A stretch of 64,000 nucleotides of DNA from an uncultured Alphaproteobacteria bacterium (GCA_910576955.1 CAJTJB010000001.1:62001-126000), one strand, 5' to 3'; positions 44,058-53,431 are shown, counted from the first letter of the stretch. Notes: generated by a model not told the origin, from the sequence alone. Numbers and translations: made by a program.

Positions 44058-44171
44058 ATAAAATAATGGAGGCAATTTCTCACCTCCGCATCTTACGGCA
44101 TTTTCAGCCTTATTATATATGTGTTGACTATCTAATTAATCTCTGAAAAAAATTATGTCTTCACAAATATT
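44058..44171 (-). ncRNA. tracrRNA
   Basis: A 24-nt anti-repeat (44123-44146) pairs with positions 7-30 of the crRNA repeat with one G-U pair and no mismatch. Downstream the RNA reads AATAAGGC, TGAAAA, TGCCGTAA, the same order as in the Neisseria II-C tracrRNA (AAUAAGGC..UGAAAA..UGCCGCAA). A GGAGG/CCTCC hairpin and AT/U-rich tail end it. Its promoter lies immediately upstream. Length is about 114 nt. The direction is minus, divergent from cas9 and the same strand as the array transcript. Confidence 0.88.
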
Positions 44172-44177
44172 GGTTAG

Positions 44178-44206
44178 ATTTAACGATATTTTTCTTGAAT
44201 TGTCAA
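44178..44206 (-). promoter_or_regulatory. Promoter of tracrRNA
   Basis: Minus strand TTGACA, 17 nt, TTAAAT. The -35 is perfect. The predicted start is near 44171. It overlaps the region of the cas9 promoter on the other strand. Confidence 0.65.
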
Positions 44207-44221
44207 TACTTTTCCTATAAC
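44195..44221 (+). promoter_or_regulatory. Putative cas9 promoter
   Basis: TTGAAT and TATAAC separated by 15 nt, short of optimal. The -10 is good. The two divergent promoters interleave, so cas9 and tracrRNA transcription may interfere with each other. Confidence 0.4.
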
Positions 44222-44251
44222 TTTTGAATATATTGTTTTAGGAGGACTTTT

Positions 44252-47200
44252 ATGAAATATCGTTTAGGTTTAGATTTAGGTGTAGGCTCTATCGGGAGCG
44301 CAGTTATTCAATTAGATGAACAAAATAACGCAACAGACATTATTGATGCCGGCGTCAGGATTTTTGAAGTTTCAGAGGGGGCGGAAGAGCGCCGTTTGAA
44401 AAGAACTGCCAGAAAGAATCTTATCCGTACGAAAAAACGGTTAGAACTATTAGCTCAAAAGCTTTACGAAAACGGCTTATGGGTGAATGATACTCCCGAA
44501 GGAACGGATAAGCTACGCACTAAATCTCCCTACAAAATCCGACACGATGCATTATATGAAAAGCTGGTTTCCCCTTATTATATCGGGCGGGCTATTTTGC
44601 ATATTGCCAAACACAGAGGAGCCGGTTTTGTTTCTGCTGCGGAGGAATTTGTGGAGGATGTTTCCGAAGAGGGCGACAAACCAAATAAAAAGCTGTCTTC
44701 ATACGATATGATGCAGAAATACCTCAAAGATACAAATTCCGCGACTATCGGAGAATATTTTTATAAACGGCTGAATGACGGATTTGCTAAAGATGATGAG
44801 GGCGTAAAAATTTCTCCTGAAAAACGCATTATCCGCCAAAAGAAATATGCTTTAGAGAAGCACATTGTCGACTATGCCATTCCCAGATATTTGGTAAAAG
44901 ATGAGTTCCATAAAATTTGGGATAAGCAGGCGCAATATTTTCCGCAGATGAACAAAGCAGGACTAAAAAAAGAAATCTATGATATTTTATTTTTTGAAAA
45001 ATCCCCTGCCCCATATGCCACGGGCAAGTGTATTTATTTTCGTGATGAGGACAGGCTCTTGAAAGCACATCCGCTGTCTGAAATGCGGCGCATTTATGAA
45101 GAAGTGAACAATATTCGCATTGAAACGGATTTAGACCGTCGCAGATTAACCCTTGAAGAACGCAATAAAATTATCAATGAGTTATTGCTTAAAGGGAAAA
45201 ACGCGGGTAAAAAAATGATAAAAAGTCTGCTTAATTTCAGCGGGCAGGTTAAAATTTCTCTTGTTGATGACAGAATCATCAAAGCTTATTTATATTCCCG
45301 TCCGGAATTTGCAGAAATTGAATACATCAAAGGGCTTTCCCAAAGCGAATTGGAAAATTTTATCGACTTTTTAGCCAACCCTATTGACCAGAGTAATAAT
45401 AGCAAGCGTCTGCTTAATGAAGACAAGTTGATTGAACGCTTAAAAGGGATATTGAATATTTCTGATGAGAAAATAATCGGCAATTTGTTGACCAAACTCC
45501 CTAAAGGACGGGGTATGTTGGGCTTATCAGCCTCTCAAATTCTTATTGAAGAGATGAAAAAAGCTGTTTTGTCTCCGCGAGAAATTACGGATAGGCTGGC
45601 TAAAAAAGATAAACGTTTTATGGCCGAAGAGGAGATTGCACGCGCGATGCAAGGAAAGTGCAGCAGTCTGCCGTATTATGGCGAGATTTTACAAACGGAT
45701 ACGCAACCGTTGCCACCACTGGTTTCGCAAAATAATAAAAGTTTAAATGAAGACGAGAAAAAATGGGGAAAAATTGCTAATCCGGCGGTGCATATGATTC
45801 TTAATCAAATCCGCTTGGTAGTTAATGATATTATCCGCATTTATGGCAAGCCTTATGATATTAATTTGGAACTCGGGCGCGATGTTGGGCTTTCTACAAA
45901 AAAGAAAGCCAAATTTGAGGCCGAACAAAAGAAAAATGAAAGATTAAATGAAGAGGCAAAGAAATATTTGCAGGAACACAATATATTTGTTAATCGGACA
46001 AATATTTTAAAATATAAGCTTGCCAACGAACAAGGTTGGGTTGATGCTTATGATCCTCAAGTAGAGATTGAGCGGAATGCCTACGGACGAGACGTTTTCT
46101 CTGGATTTGAGATTGAACATATTATTCCGAGGGCGCATGGGGGAACGGATACCTTTTCTAACCTTTGTTTAGTAAATCGCAATGATAATCTTAATAAAGG
46201 TGACAGATTTGCATATGAATATTTTGAACAGACCAAAGCACCGGAAGTTATTCGGGCTATTTTAGATAATGCGCGCAAACGTATGCCGCAAAAAGCATGG
46301 AGATTTGAGGCAAATGCACGAGAAGAATTTGAAGACAATGGCGATGAGGAAGAAACGAATCGTTATTTAACAGATACCCGCTATGTTTCCAAGATGGCGC
46401 AACGTTATTTACGGGCTATTGTGGATTGTTCTGATAGCGATGAAGTGATGCATACACGTATTTTGGCGGTTAAAGGTGCGCAGACATCTGAACTTCGTAA
46501 ACGTTGGAATCTTGCCGGACTGGAATATGATTTAACCGGAATGAATATTCCCAGATATTTGCCATGCAATCCTTATTGGCAAAATGAGGAAACCGGCGAA
46601 ATTGTGGAGGGAGAACAGAAACCCGATATTGATGGGAACTGGATTTATCGAAACAAAGTAAAAAATAAAGAGTGGTTCTCTAAACCTCGTATTGACCATC
46701 GACACCATGCGATGGATGCCATAACAGTTGCTTGTGTTAACAGAAGTCTTATTCAAAAAATGGCAAAAGAAACAGATATGCGGCGTTTGGAATATCCGCT
46801 GCCGTTAACAAGTATTTGCTCTACGGGGGATTTCAGACGATGCGTTATTGAAATTTTGCGGAATGTTAATGTGTCGCATAAGCCGAATCATAGTAAAAAT
46901 GGAGAGTTTCATAAAGAAACAGGAAGAATCGTATTATGTACTAATCCTGAAGATAATGACGCCTTAATTACCGTTTATTCTCGTAAAGTACTGCAAGTGG
47001 TTAAATCATTTAAAGATTTGAATAAATTATTGGTTGGAAATACTATTAAGGATGAGTGGCATCCGTTAATTGCAGAAAGTCGGATAAGACAGACTAAATT
47101 GAAAGAATATTTTGAGCTCTATGCCAATACGGCAGAACAAATATTGATAGCTGAAAATGAAAAAGCCGTAGCTGATGGCGGGAAAGAAAGAAAAATAACC

Positions 47201-47839
47201 GAGGGGGTTATTTTAATTAAAGCTTTTCGGATTATACAAGACAAAAAACTATGGACAGACGATAATTTTAAGTGTTTTGAAAATAATTCTTCATTGGTTT
47301 ATATCCCCAAACATAAGCTTGCTTATGAAGGAAGAAATAACCACTGTGTGGACTTCTTTGAAAAAGACGGGAAAATTGGTTGGGAAGTAATAAAGCGCTT
47401 TGATGCTAATCAGGCTGATTTTGTCCCGCAATGGAAGAAAGACGGCGGAAAAATTATCTGGTCTATTCAACAAGGCGATTTGTTGGAGCTTGATACACCT
47501 GATGAGTGGAAAGGGTATACGGACAAAGAAAGATGTTTAGCAAGGGTGAAGAAGTTTAGCGCTGGTCAAATGACGATTGATTACGTTACGGACGCTCGCG
47601 GAACAACAAAAGCGAATGATGAACCAGAGTATATGATTGTTGGTAGTTTAATTGGACGCGGTTTAAGTTATTTTCTTAAAAACAATGCCCGCAAAATTGA
47701 GCTCACCCCATTTGGCAAGGTTAAGAAAAAACATAAGGTGCTTTGGAATGGAATTAAACGAAAAGATACTAAATCTTTTATGAAATATGAAATTGAGCAT
47801 TATGATACAACGAATTTATCGCAGAAAGATTTATTTTAG
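44252..47839 (+). CDS. cas9: CRISPR-associated endonuclease Cas9, type II-C
   Basis: 1195 residues, intact. RuvC-I LGLDLGVGSIG with Asp8; arginine-rich bridge helix about 50-80 (ERRLKRTARKNLIRTKKRLE); RuvC-II NLELGRD with Glu540; HNH EIEHIIPRAHGGT with His623 and NRNDNLNKG near 642-650; RuvC-III HHAMDA near 818-823. The C-terminal 350 residues form the wedge and PAM-interacting region. AGGAGG precedes the ATG. It is longer than compact II-C enzymes such as the Neisseria one (about 1080), near the larger alphaproteobacterial members. No cas4 or csn2 is present, which fits II-C. Confidence 0.96.
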   Translation: MKYRLGLDLGVGSIGSAVIQLDEQNNATDIIDAGVRIFEVSEGAEERRLKRTARKNLIRTKKRLELLAQKLYENGLWVNDTPEGTDKLRTKSPYKIRHDALYEKLVSPYYIGRAILHIAKHRGAGFVSAAEEFVEDVSEEGDKPNKKLSSYDMMQKYLKDTNSATIGEYFYKRLNDGFAKDDEGVKISPEKRIIRQKKYALEKHIVDYAIPRYLVKDEFHKIWDKQAQYFPQMNKAGLKKEIYDILFFEKSPAPYATGKCIYFRDEDRLLKAHPLSEMRRIYEEVNNIRIETDLDRRRLTLEERNKIINELLLKGKNAGKKMIKSLLNFSGQVKISLVDDRIIKAYLYSRPEFAEIEYIKGLSQSELENFIDFLANPIDQSNNSKRLLNEDKLIERLKGILNISDEKIIGNLLTKLPKGRGMLGLSASQILIEEMKKAVLSPREITDRLAKKDKRFMAEEEIARAMQGKCSSLPYYGEILQTDTQPLPPLVSQNNKSLNEDEKKWGKIANPAVHMILNQIRLVVNDIIRIYGKPYDINLELGRDVGLSTKKKAKFEAEQKKNERLNEEAKKYLQEHNIFVNRTNILKYKLANEQGWVDAYDPQVEIERNAYGRDVFSGFEIEHIIPRAHGGTDTFSNLCLVNRNDNLNKGDRFAYEYFEQTKAPEVIRAILDNARKRMPQKAWRFEANAREEFEDNGDEEETNRYLTDTRYVSKMAQRYLRAIVDCSDSDEVMHTRILAVKGAQTSELRKRWNLAGLEYDLTGMNIPRYLPCNPYWQNEETGEIVEGEQKPDIDGNWIYRNKVKNKEWFSKPRIDHRHHAMDAITVACVNRSLIQKMAKETDMRRLEYPLPLTSICSTGDFRRCVIEILRNVNVSHKPNHSKNGEFHKETGRIVLCTNPEDNDALITVYSRKVLQVVKSFKDLNKLLVGNTIKDEWHPLIAESRIRQTKLKEYFELYANTAEQILIAENEKAVADGGKERKITEGVILIKAFRIIQDKKLWTDDNFKCFENNSSLVYIPKHKLAYEGRNNHCVDFFEKDGKIGWEVIKRFDANQADFVPQWKKDGGKIIWSIQQGDLLELDTPDEWKGYTDKERCLARVKKFSAGQMTIDYVTDARGTTKANDEPEYMIVGSLIGRGLSYFLKNNARKIELTPFGKVKKKHKVLWNGIKRKDTKSFMKYEIEHYDTTNLSQKDLF

Positions 47840-47863
47840 TGATTTGGAGAAAATTTTGGTAAT

Positions 47864-48226
47864 ATGGCGCGAAGACAAAGAGCTGAAACATTAACCGGAT
47901 GGTCGATGATGTGGATAATTTGTATGTTTGACTGTCCGGTTAGAACGCGTACCGAATCACGCAAAGCAACCCGTTTCCGGAATACTCTTCTTGACAACGG
48001 ATTTGTGATGAAACAATTTTCTGTTTATCTTAAGCCCGTTCGAACTTTGGATGTTGGGCGAAATTTAGTTAAAAAATTAAGCCGCTTTGTGCCGGATAAT
48101 AGTTCTGTATCTTTCTTGTACATTACAGACAAACAATATTTGATGACGGAAAATTATCTGGGGAAAAACTATGAAGAAAATGAAGAAGAGATGCGCGAAA
48201 AAGAGGGACAACTCCTTTTGTTTTAG
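47864..48226 (+). CDS. cas2: CRISPR-associated protein Cas2
   Basis: 120 residues with the Cas2 core MMWIICMFDCPVRTRTESRK (Asp23), FRNTLLDNGFVMKQFSVYLK and a late strand SFLYITDKQY. Cas2 dimers join two Cas1 dimers to integrate spacers. GGAG lies ahead of the ATG, 24 bases after cas9, so the two form an operon. The N-terminus starts about 14 residues before the core, as in other II-C members. Confidence 0.9.
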   Translation: MARRQRAETLTGWSMMWIICMFDCPVRTRTESRKATRFRNTLLDNGFVMKQFSVYLKPVRTLDVGRNLVKKLSRFVPDNSSVSFLYITDKQYLMTENYLGKNYEENEEEMREKEGQLLLF

Positions 48227-48316
48227 ATGATTTTACGGTATTATTTATGATTTTGCGAATCGATTCGGCTGCCAAAAAATCAGTAAAATTGGTTGTTAGC
48301 ATATTTGTTTATTGCT

Positions 48317-48361
48317 ATTTTTAAAATTTAAAAGCCTTGAAAATTTATTTATTTTCAAGGC
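48317..48361 (-). terminator. Intrinsic terminator of the CRISPR array transcript
   Basis: GCCTTGAAAAT/ATTTTCAAGGC perfect 11-bp stem, followed on the minus strand by TTTTAAATTTT. It lies 15 bases beyond the last repeat in the crRNA direction. The plus strand lacks a U-tract here. Confidence 0.85.
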
Positions 48362-48375
48362 CCTAACCTTAACAG

Positions 48376-50918
48376 GTTATATCAGAGATTAATTAGACAG
48401 TCAACTATAACTATCTGGCATAAGCGACGACGATATCTTTAGTTATATCAGAGATTAATTAGACAGTCAACTATAACAAAGGTCTGTAGGTCGCGGATTT
48501 AGACCTTGTTATATCAGAGATTAATTAGACAGTCAACTATAACTATTTTGTTTGGATTTGCGTGTTTTGTGGCGTTATATCAGAGATTAATTAGACAGTC
48601 AACTATAACCTCATGCCGGCGATGGTAGGCGTGCTGCATGTTATATCAGAGATTAATTAGACAGTCAACTATAACAGTCTTTTTATTTCGGCTACGAGTT
48701 CTGGCGTTATATCAGAGATTAATTAGACAGTCAACTATAACCTACATTGTTTCTTTATGTCTTTAATATAGGTTATATCAGAGATTAATTAGACAGTCAA
48801 CTATAACTGCCTTCCTTATGGACAATCATGCCCATTTGTTATATCAGAGATTAATTAGACAGTCAACTATAACCGCAACAGGGCATAAGTTCGTGAAATC
48901 ATAGTTATATCAGAGATTAATTAGACAGTCAACTATAACTGTTTTGTTTGGATTTGTGTGTTTTGTGGCGTTATATCAGAGATTAATTAGACAGTCAACT
49001 ATAACTGCTGCGAACTCGACCTGTTCAATTTCATTGTTATATCAGAGATTAATTAGACAGTCAACTATAACACTTTTCCTTTTTACCGATTTGACCATTT
49101 CGTTATATCAGAGATTAATTAGACAGTCAACTATAACTGAGCGGTCGCCGAACCATTTGCAATTCTCGTTATATCAGAGATTAATTAGACAGTCAACTAT
49201 AACCAATCCTCACCATTCCTTAAACAAAGTTGTGTTATATCAGAGATTAATTAGACAGTCAACTATAACACAATATTTAATAATGTTGTACTATTTGTTG
49301 TTATATCAGAGATTAATTAGACAGTCAACTATAACTATGAGAAATGAAAATGAGAGGGATTTAGTGTTATATCAGAGATTAATTAGACAGTCAACTATAA
49401 CACTTGTTCAGCAGGATACCGCGGAGGCTTCGTTATATCAGAGATTAATTAGACAGTCAACTATAACCCAACAAGGCATTCGCCGGCAATGGATGTAGTT
49501 ATATCAGAGATTAATTAGACAGTCAACTATAACCAAAACGAGAACGGTAAAAACCTTTTCTAGTTATATCAGAGATTAATTAGACAGTCAACTATAACAT
49601 CAAACCACCACGTACCGTGTTCGTCTTGGTTATATCAGAGATTAATTAGACAGTCAACTATAACTAATTGCTCCTGCTACCATTATAAGCCCTCGTTATA
49701 TCAGAGATTAATTAGACAGTCAACTATAACTAACTTGCCTCGGTCTGCAACAACTTTTAAGTTATATCAGAGATTAATTAGACAGTCAACTATAACACGA
49801 CGATGAGCATTTACCACTCTCTGATTGTTATATCAGAGATTAATTAGACAGTCAACTATAACAAGCTAGTAATCGTCCCGGCATTGGTTATCGTTATATC
49901 AGAGATTAATTAGACAGTCAACTATAACAGTCCCTTTGCGTTTGTTAATGAATGAAAAGTTATATCAGAGATTAATTAGACAGTCAACTATAACTAACGA
50001 TTTTGTATAAACAGAGATTGCAAAGTTATATCAGAGATTAATTAGACAGTCAACTATAACACAGAATGCAACCAACTGATAACGTTTGTTGTTATATCAG
50101 AGATTAATTAGACAGTCAACTATAACTAGCCCCGAATATAGCCATTGATGCGGGCTGTTATATCAGAGATTAATTAGACAGTCAACTATAACATACGGGG
50201 GCAAGCTTGACAACCGACCCGCGTTATATCAGAGATTAATTAGACAGTCAACTATAACTTAAATGATATTTAGAGAGCCGTTACGAATGTTATATCAGAG
50301 ATTAATTAGACAGTCAACTATAACACCCCCGTTTGCACCTATTAAGCGCTATTTGTTATATCAGAGATTAATTAGACAGTCAACTATAACGAGGTTAAAA
50401 TAGACTTAAAAGGCGTTGAGTTATATCAGAGATTAATTAGACAGTCAACTATAACTAAAAATTAGAGTTAGGAGCTACAAACACGGTTATATCAGAGATT
50501 AATTAGACAGTCAACTATAACAAAAGGTGGGCGGTGATAGGTTCGATTAGAGTTATATCAGAGATTAATTAGACAGTCAACTATAACATAAGCATCAAGT
50601 GCACCTAAACCAGCACCGTTATATCAGAGATTAATTAGACAGTCAACTATAACACAACCTGCAAGAGGCTACAAAATTTGTTGGGTTATATCAGAGATTA
50701 ATTAGACAGTCAACTATAACTGTACCGTTCCGCCTTTGTTGGAAAAACTGGTTATATCAGAGATTAATTAGACAGTCAACTATAACGCAGCAGCGTGGCG
50801 ACCCAACGTATTTGCCGTTATATCAGAGATTAATTAGACAGTCAACTATAACTACAGGGGACAACATTTTTGGTTTTTGACGGTTATATCAGAGATTAAT
50901 TAGACAGTCAACTATAAC
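48376..50918 (-). CRISPR. Type II-C CRISPR array, 39 repeats and 38 spacers
   Basis: The 36-bp repeats look identical throughout, including both ends. Spacers are 30 bp except two of 29 (at 49534 and 50391) and one of 31 (at 50654). The crRNA strand is minus: repeats then start GTTATAG, as in other II-C arrays, pair with the tracrRNA, and run toward the terminator. The repeat has inverted ends GTTATA/TATAAC. Spacers 3 (48544) and 9 (48940) differ at two positions only. Confidence 0.98.
48376..50918 (-). promoter_or_regulatory. Promoter inside each CRISPR repeat (39 copies)
   Basis: In crRNA orientation the repeat holds TTGACT at positions 8-13, a 17-nt spacer and TATAAC at 31-36, with TG one base before the -10 (extended -10). 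Transcription should begin about 6-7 bases into each spacer, giving crRNAs with roughly 23-24 nt of guide. Repeat-borne promoters are known in Neisseria II-C arrays. Confidence 0.7.
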
Positions 50919-51602
50919 ACAATTGTCTGCTCCGTCTGGTGTAGGGGCGAAGAGAGTGATTATTCAACGCGCGATCCTCTTACGCGTATAAACGGGTGGG
51001 GACATCTTCTCTTTTAATCGATACCATCTATTTTTTCCTTTTTTATAATCTTGTACTCGTTAAAGCCATTGTTGATAATCGTATAACGATAATTGACTGT
51101 TTAGATTTTTCCAAAGTTCGGGGGCGATAGGGGGGGCTTTGTCCTGATGATAATTGTTGTGTCTGGTGGCGCTGCGTAATATGAGTGGGCGGTTTCATAT
51201 AGTTTAGAAATATGCGTAAGTTCTGGGTTGACAACCAAACCATTACGCATTATATTACCATTAATGGCAGCAGTTTCCAAGAGACGCCGTGAACTTGTCT
51301 CACCTCCGAAATCGCTTGGAAACTTCCTATGCAGAGACAAGTTCTGCACAGGAGCCGAAAACTGATTTGCCACATAATTTTCATTAGTGTTAAATTTACT
51401 ATATAATCCCCCGTTTTATTTTATATATATAAAGTCATAAATGGTTTACCTGTTTCGCTATTTATATATTTTTTTACAAAATAGTTCTGCATATCTTCCC
51501 GGGATTTATTTGTGAGGCTGCCATATCAGACTTAAGGGCGTATTGGCAGTTTTTGGATATAAGGAGCGATGAAAAAAACAAGATTGAGGAAGAGACCGCT
51601 GA
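50919..51602. other. Spacer-like gap upstream of the array, no clear leader
   Basis: This is the upstream side of the array in the crRNA direction. No AT-rich leader or extra repeat is seen next to the last repeat. A minus-strand frame at 51101-51373 (90 codons, LSLHRKFPSDFGGETSSRR) has no recognised family and a proline-rich end, and may be a decayed gene. Short plus-strand frames are not convincing. Confidence 0.4.
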
Positions 51603-52374
51603 AAACTTATTATAGTTTCCGTTAATCATACGTCCGACACGGCTTCCTCTGCAGTCAGACAGATTGATAAATTAAAAAAATCAACAGTGGTGTCTGCTTT
51701 CGCAAAGAATTTAGCTTTGAGAGATTTAGAAGTCAAGAAAAAAACTCTCAAAAGGAGAGTAGACCTATGGCGCACAAAATCCCTCCATCCTCTGGTGAGG
51801 TTGCCACGCTCATTACATTCGCTCGCACTGACTCATAAAAAAGCCCGCGTATAGCGGTACATTCCCTCTATGGCTCTTATTTAGCGTTTCTCCAGAAAAA
51901 CGCTACCCCTGCATAAAAAAATAAGTTAAACGGCGAAAAAACTGTTTATGCAGATGTTGAATTTGGGGCGGGGCAAATATTTCTGATATGCAAATAGCAC
52001 CTGCTGATAGTAATGGTGGACGAATTACCATCCCTGCGAAAACTACAGCAGATGCTATTTATATTCATATCTAGCGGTTTTTCGTGGAAATGTCAACCCC
52101 GTATTACAAAAAAGACATTTTTCTAATAAAAATTATCAGTTGCCACCGGATGCTTACCATATATTTTTGGAGAGATGCGGCAAAATAATGGGGGAAGAAA
52201 TCTTATTCAAACCGCTTTTAAAAACCGGTAAAAGTTTTCCGAAACGGAAAAAAAGAAGAAGACCGCCAAGGGGCCTGCACCCTATCATCAGGCTGGGTCA
52301 AGTTCCAAAAAGTTGAAAACGTCACCCTTGGTCTGTCTGTAAAGGGGATTTTAGATACTTTAAAACAAATGTAA
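51603..52374 (+). pseudogene. Series of decayed coding fragments of unknown origin
   Basis: Three broken frames occur. 51603-51779 encodes a charged helical segment (VRQIDKLKKSTVVSAFAKNL) and is cut at 51780 by a copy of the dispersed palindromic repeat. Near 51930-52074 LNGEKTVYADVEFGAGQIF shifts frame into QIAPADSNGGRITIPAK and stops. 52100-52374 encodes QLPPDAYHIFLERCGKIMG, shifts at a poly-A run, and ends SGWVKFQKVENVTLGLSV. The order looks like small phage or mobile-element genes, but no family is certain. Confidence 0.5.
51796..51836 (+). repeat. Diverged copy of the dispersed palindromic repeat
   Basis: Ends GGTTGCCACG and CTCGCACTGACT match the family at 10.3-10.5 kb with a few changes. 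It interrupts a decayed coding frame. Confidence 0.55.
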
Positions 52375-52388
52375 AGAATTATCTGTAT

Positions 52389-53294
52389 TTAAATTTCAGG
52401 ATATCTCAAGACAATTCTTTTGGTTTCATAGCTTGTTACCAAACTCCCGACAAAATCATATATTGCATCATTTAATGAAACGCTGCCTTTTTCTGTTTGT
52501 ACGGGGTAGGAAATTATTTTGGTGATGTTCCTTTTGATTTCCGGCGTTAGTTCTATATGGTCAATATCTACTAACTTATTTATTTCTTCAAATACGATTT
52601 TATCGACAACTGCGCGAAACGGCTCTATCAGATCATCCACCAACGGCAGCGGATTAGACTTGTTGCAATGTTTTATTCCCAAATAAGGCAGCAGTCCGTT
52701 TCCGGCAACAGCCCTTGCGACCATCGCCCGCAACACCGTATATCCGTAATTTAGCATAATGTTAATGTCGTCATTTAATCTGTCGCGCACAAACTTTTTG
52801 CCAAACAGAGATTTAAAGTATATTCCGGCGGCCTGCCCCTCGTGATTGCGCGCATCATCGCTTAATACTTCTTTGGCGAGCCATTTGAGGCGCTCTAAAT
52901 TGGAATGTTCAGGAAAAAAATATTCCAGAATTTTGCTCTGATTGCTGATTTTATGCTGTACGATATTTTTCCAAAGATTTTTTTGCAGAGGCAGGGAACA
53001 ATCTATCTGCTGTTTTATGCGCGGCGCTATGAGCCAGTGCCCTGTGTATGGCAGGGTTATCGCGCAGGGCAGATATGCCTGATTACAAAAAACGACATTT
53101 CCGCCTTTTTCGCATATTGCAGAAATTATATTTTTTGAAACTTTGACATTATTTGCAGACAATATCAGCGCCAATATGTTATCCAGCGCAACGTTTCTTT
53201 TAATCTGCAAATCTTGATTTTCTATAACTAAAAATCCGCGAAACAACGACAAATAAAAGCCATCGTTACTTATTTCTATAATCTGCTTTTCCAT
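52389..53294 (-). CDS. cas1: CRISPR-associated integrase Cas1, type II
   Basis: 301 residues. The metal ligands are in place: Glu152 in HEGQAAGIYF, His209 in LGIKHCN and Glu224 in LVDDLIEPFR. The sequence follows type II Cas1 (SNDGFYLSLFRGFLVIE at the start). GAGGAG precedes the ATG. It is transcribed on the minus strand, 1.47 kb upstream of the array, away from cas2. In usual II-C loci cas1 and cas2 lie together after cas9. Confidence 0.93.
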   Translation of the reverse strand: MEKQIIEISNDGFYLSLFRGFLVIENQDLQIKRNVALDNILALILSANNVKVSKNIISAICEKGGNVVFCNQAYLPCAITLPYTGHWLIAPRIKQQIDCSLPLQKNLWKNIVQHKISNQSKILEYFFPEHSNLERLKWLAKEVLSDDARNHEGQAAGIYFKSLFGKKFVRDRLNDDINIMLNYGYTVLRAMVARAVAGNGLLPYLGIKHCNKSNPLPLVDDLIEPFRAVVDKIVFEEINKLVDIDHIELTPEIKRNITKIISYPVQTEKGSVSLNDAIYDFVGSLVTSYETKRIVLRYPEI

Positions 53295-53371
53295 AATATT
53301 CTCCTCGTGTGTTATTTTATGCCGTTATTAGTTTCTTCTTTCTTAACATCTGTTTTCAACTTGAAAGTTTT

Positions 53372-53412
53372 ATAAAAAAAAACGACGGATCAGCTGTTTC
53401 CGCCGTTTTTTT
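53372..53412 (-). terminator. Intrinsic terminator of the glycan operon
   Basis: AACGaCGG/CCGcCGTT stem with one mismatch and a T9 tract on the minus strand, just past the LbH-GT2-WavE gene. Confidence 0.75.
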
Positions 53413-53431
53413 ATGTTTTGCAGCCGTTGGT

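Noticed and set aside
44123..44251. tracrRNA transcribed on the plus strand toward cas9
   Set aside because: The plus-strand sequence after the anti-repeat has no nexus or terminator hairpin, while the minus strand has a promoter, the AATAAGGC-TGAAAA-TGCCG motif and a terminator.
48944..49498. Open reading frame of 184 codons with a repeated LYQRLIRQSTIT motif
   Set aside because: It is translation of the CRISPR repeats; the 66-bp period is a multiple of three, so the frame stays open by chance.
51043..51243. Minus-strand 66-codon frame near the array
   Set aside because: It overlaps a second frame of similar quality in the same DNA; neither has a convincing ribosome site or family, so neither is called as a gene.
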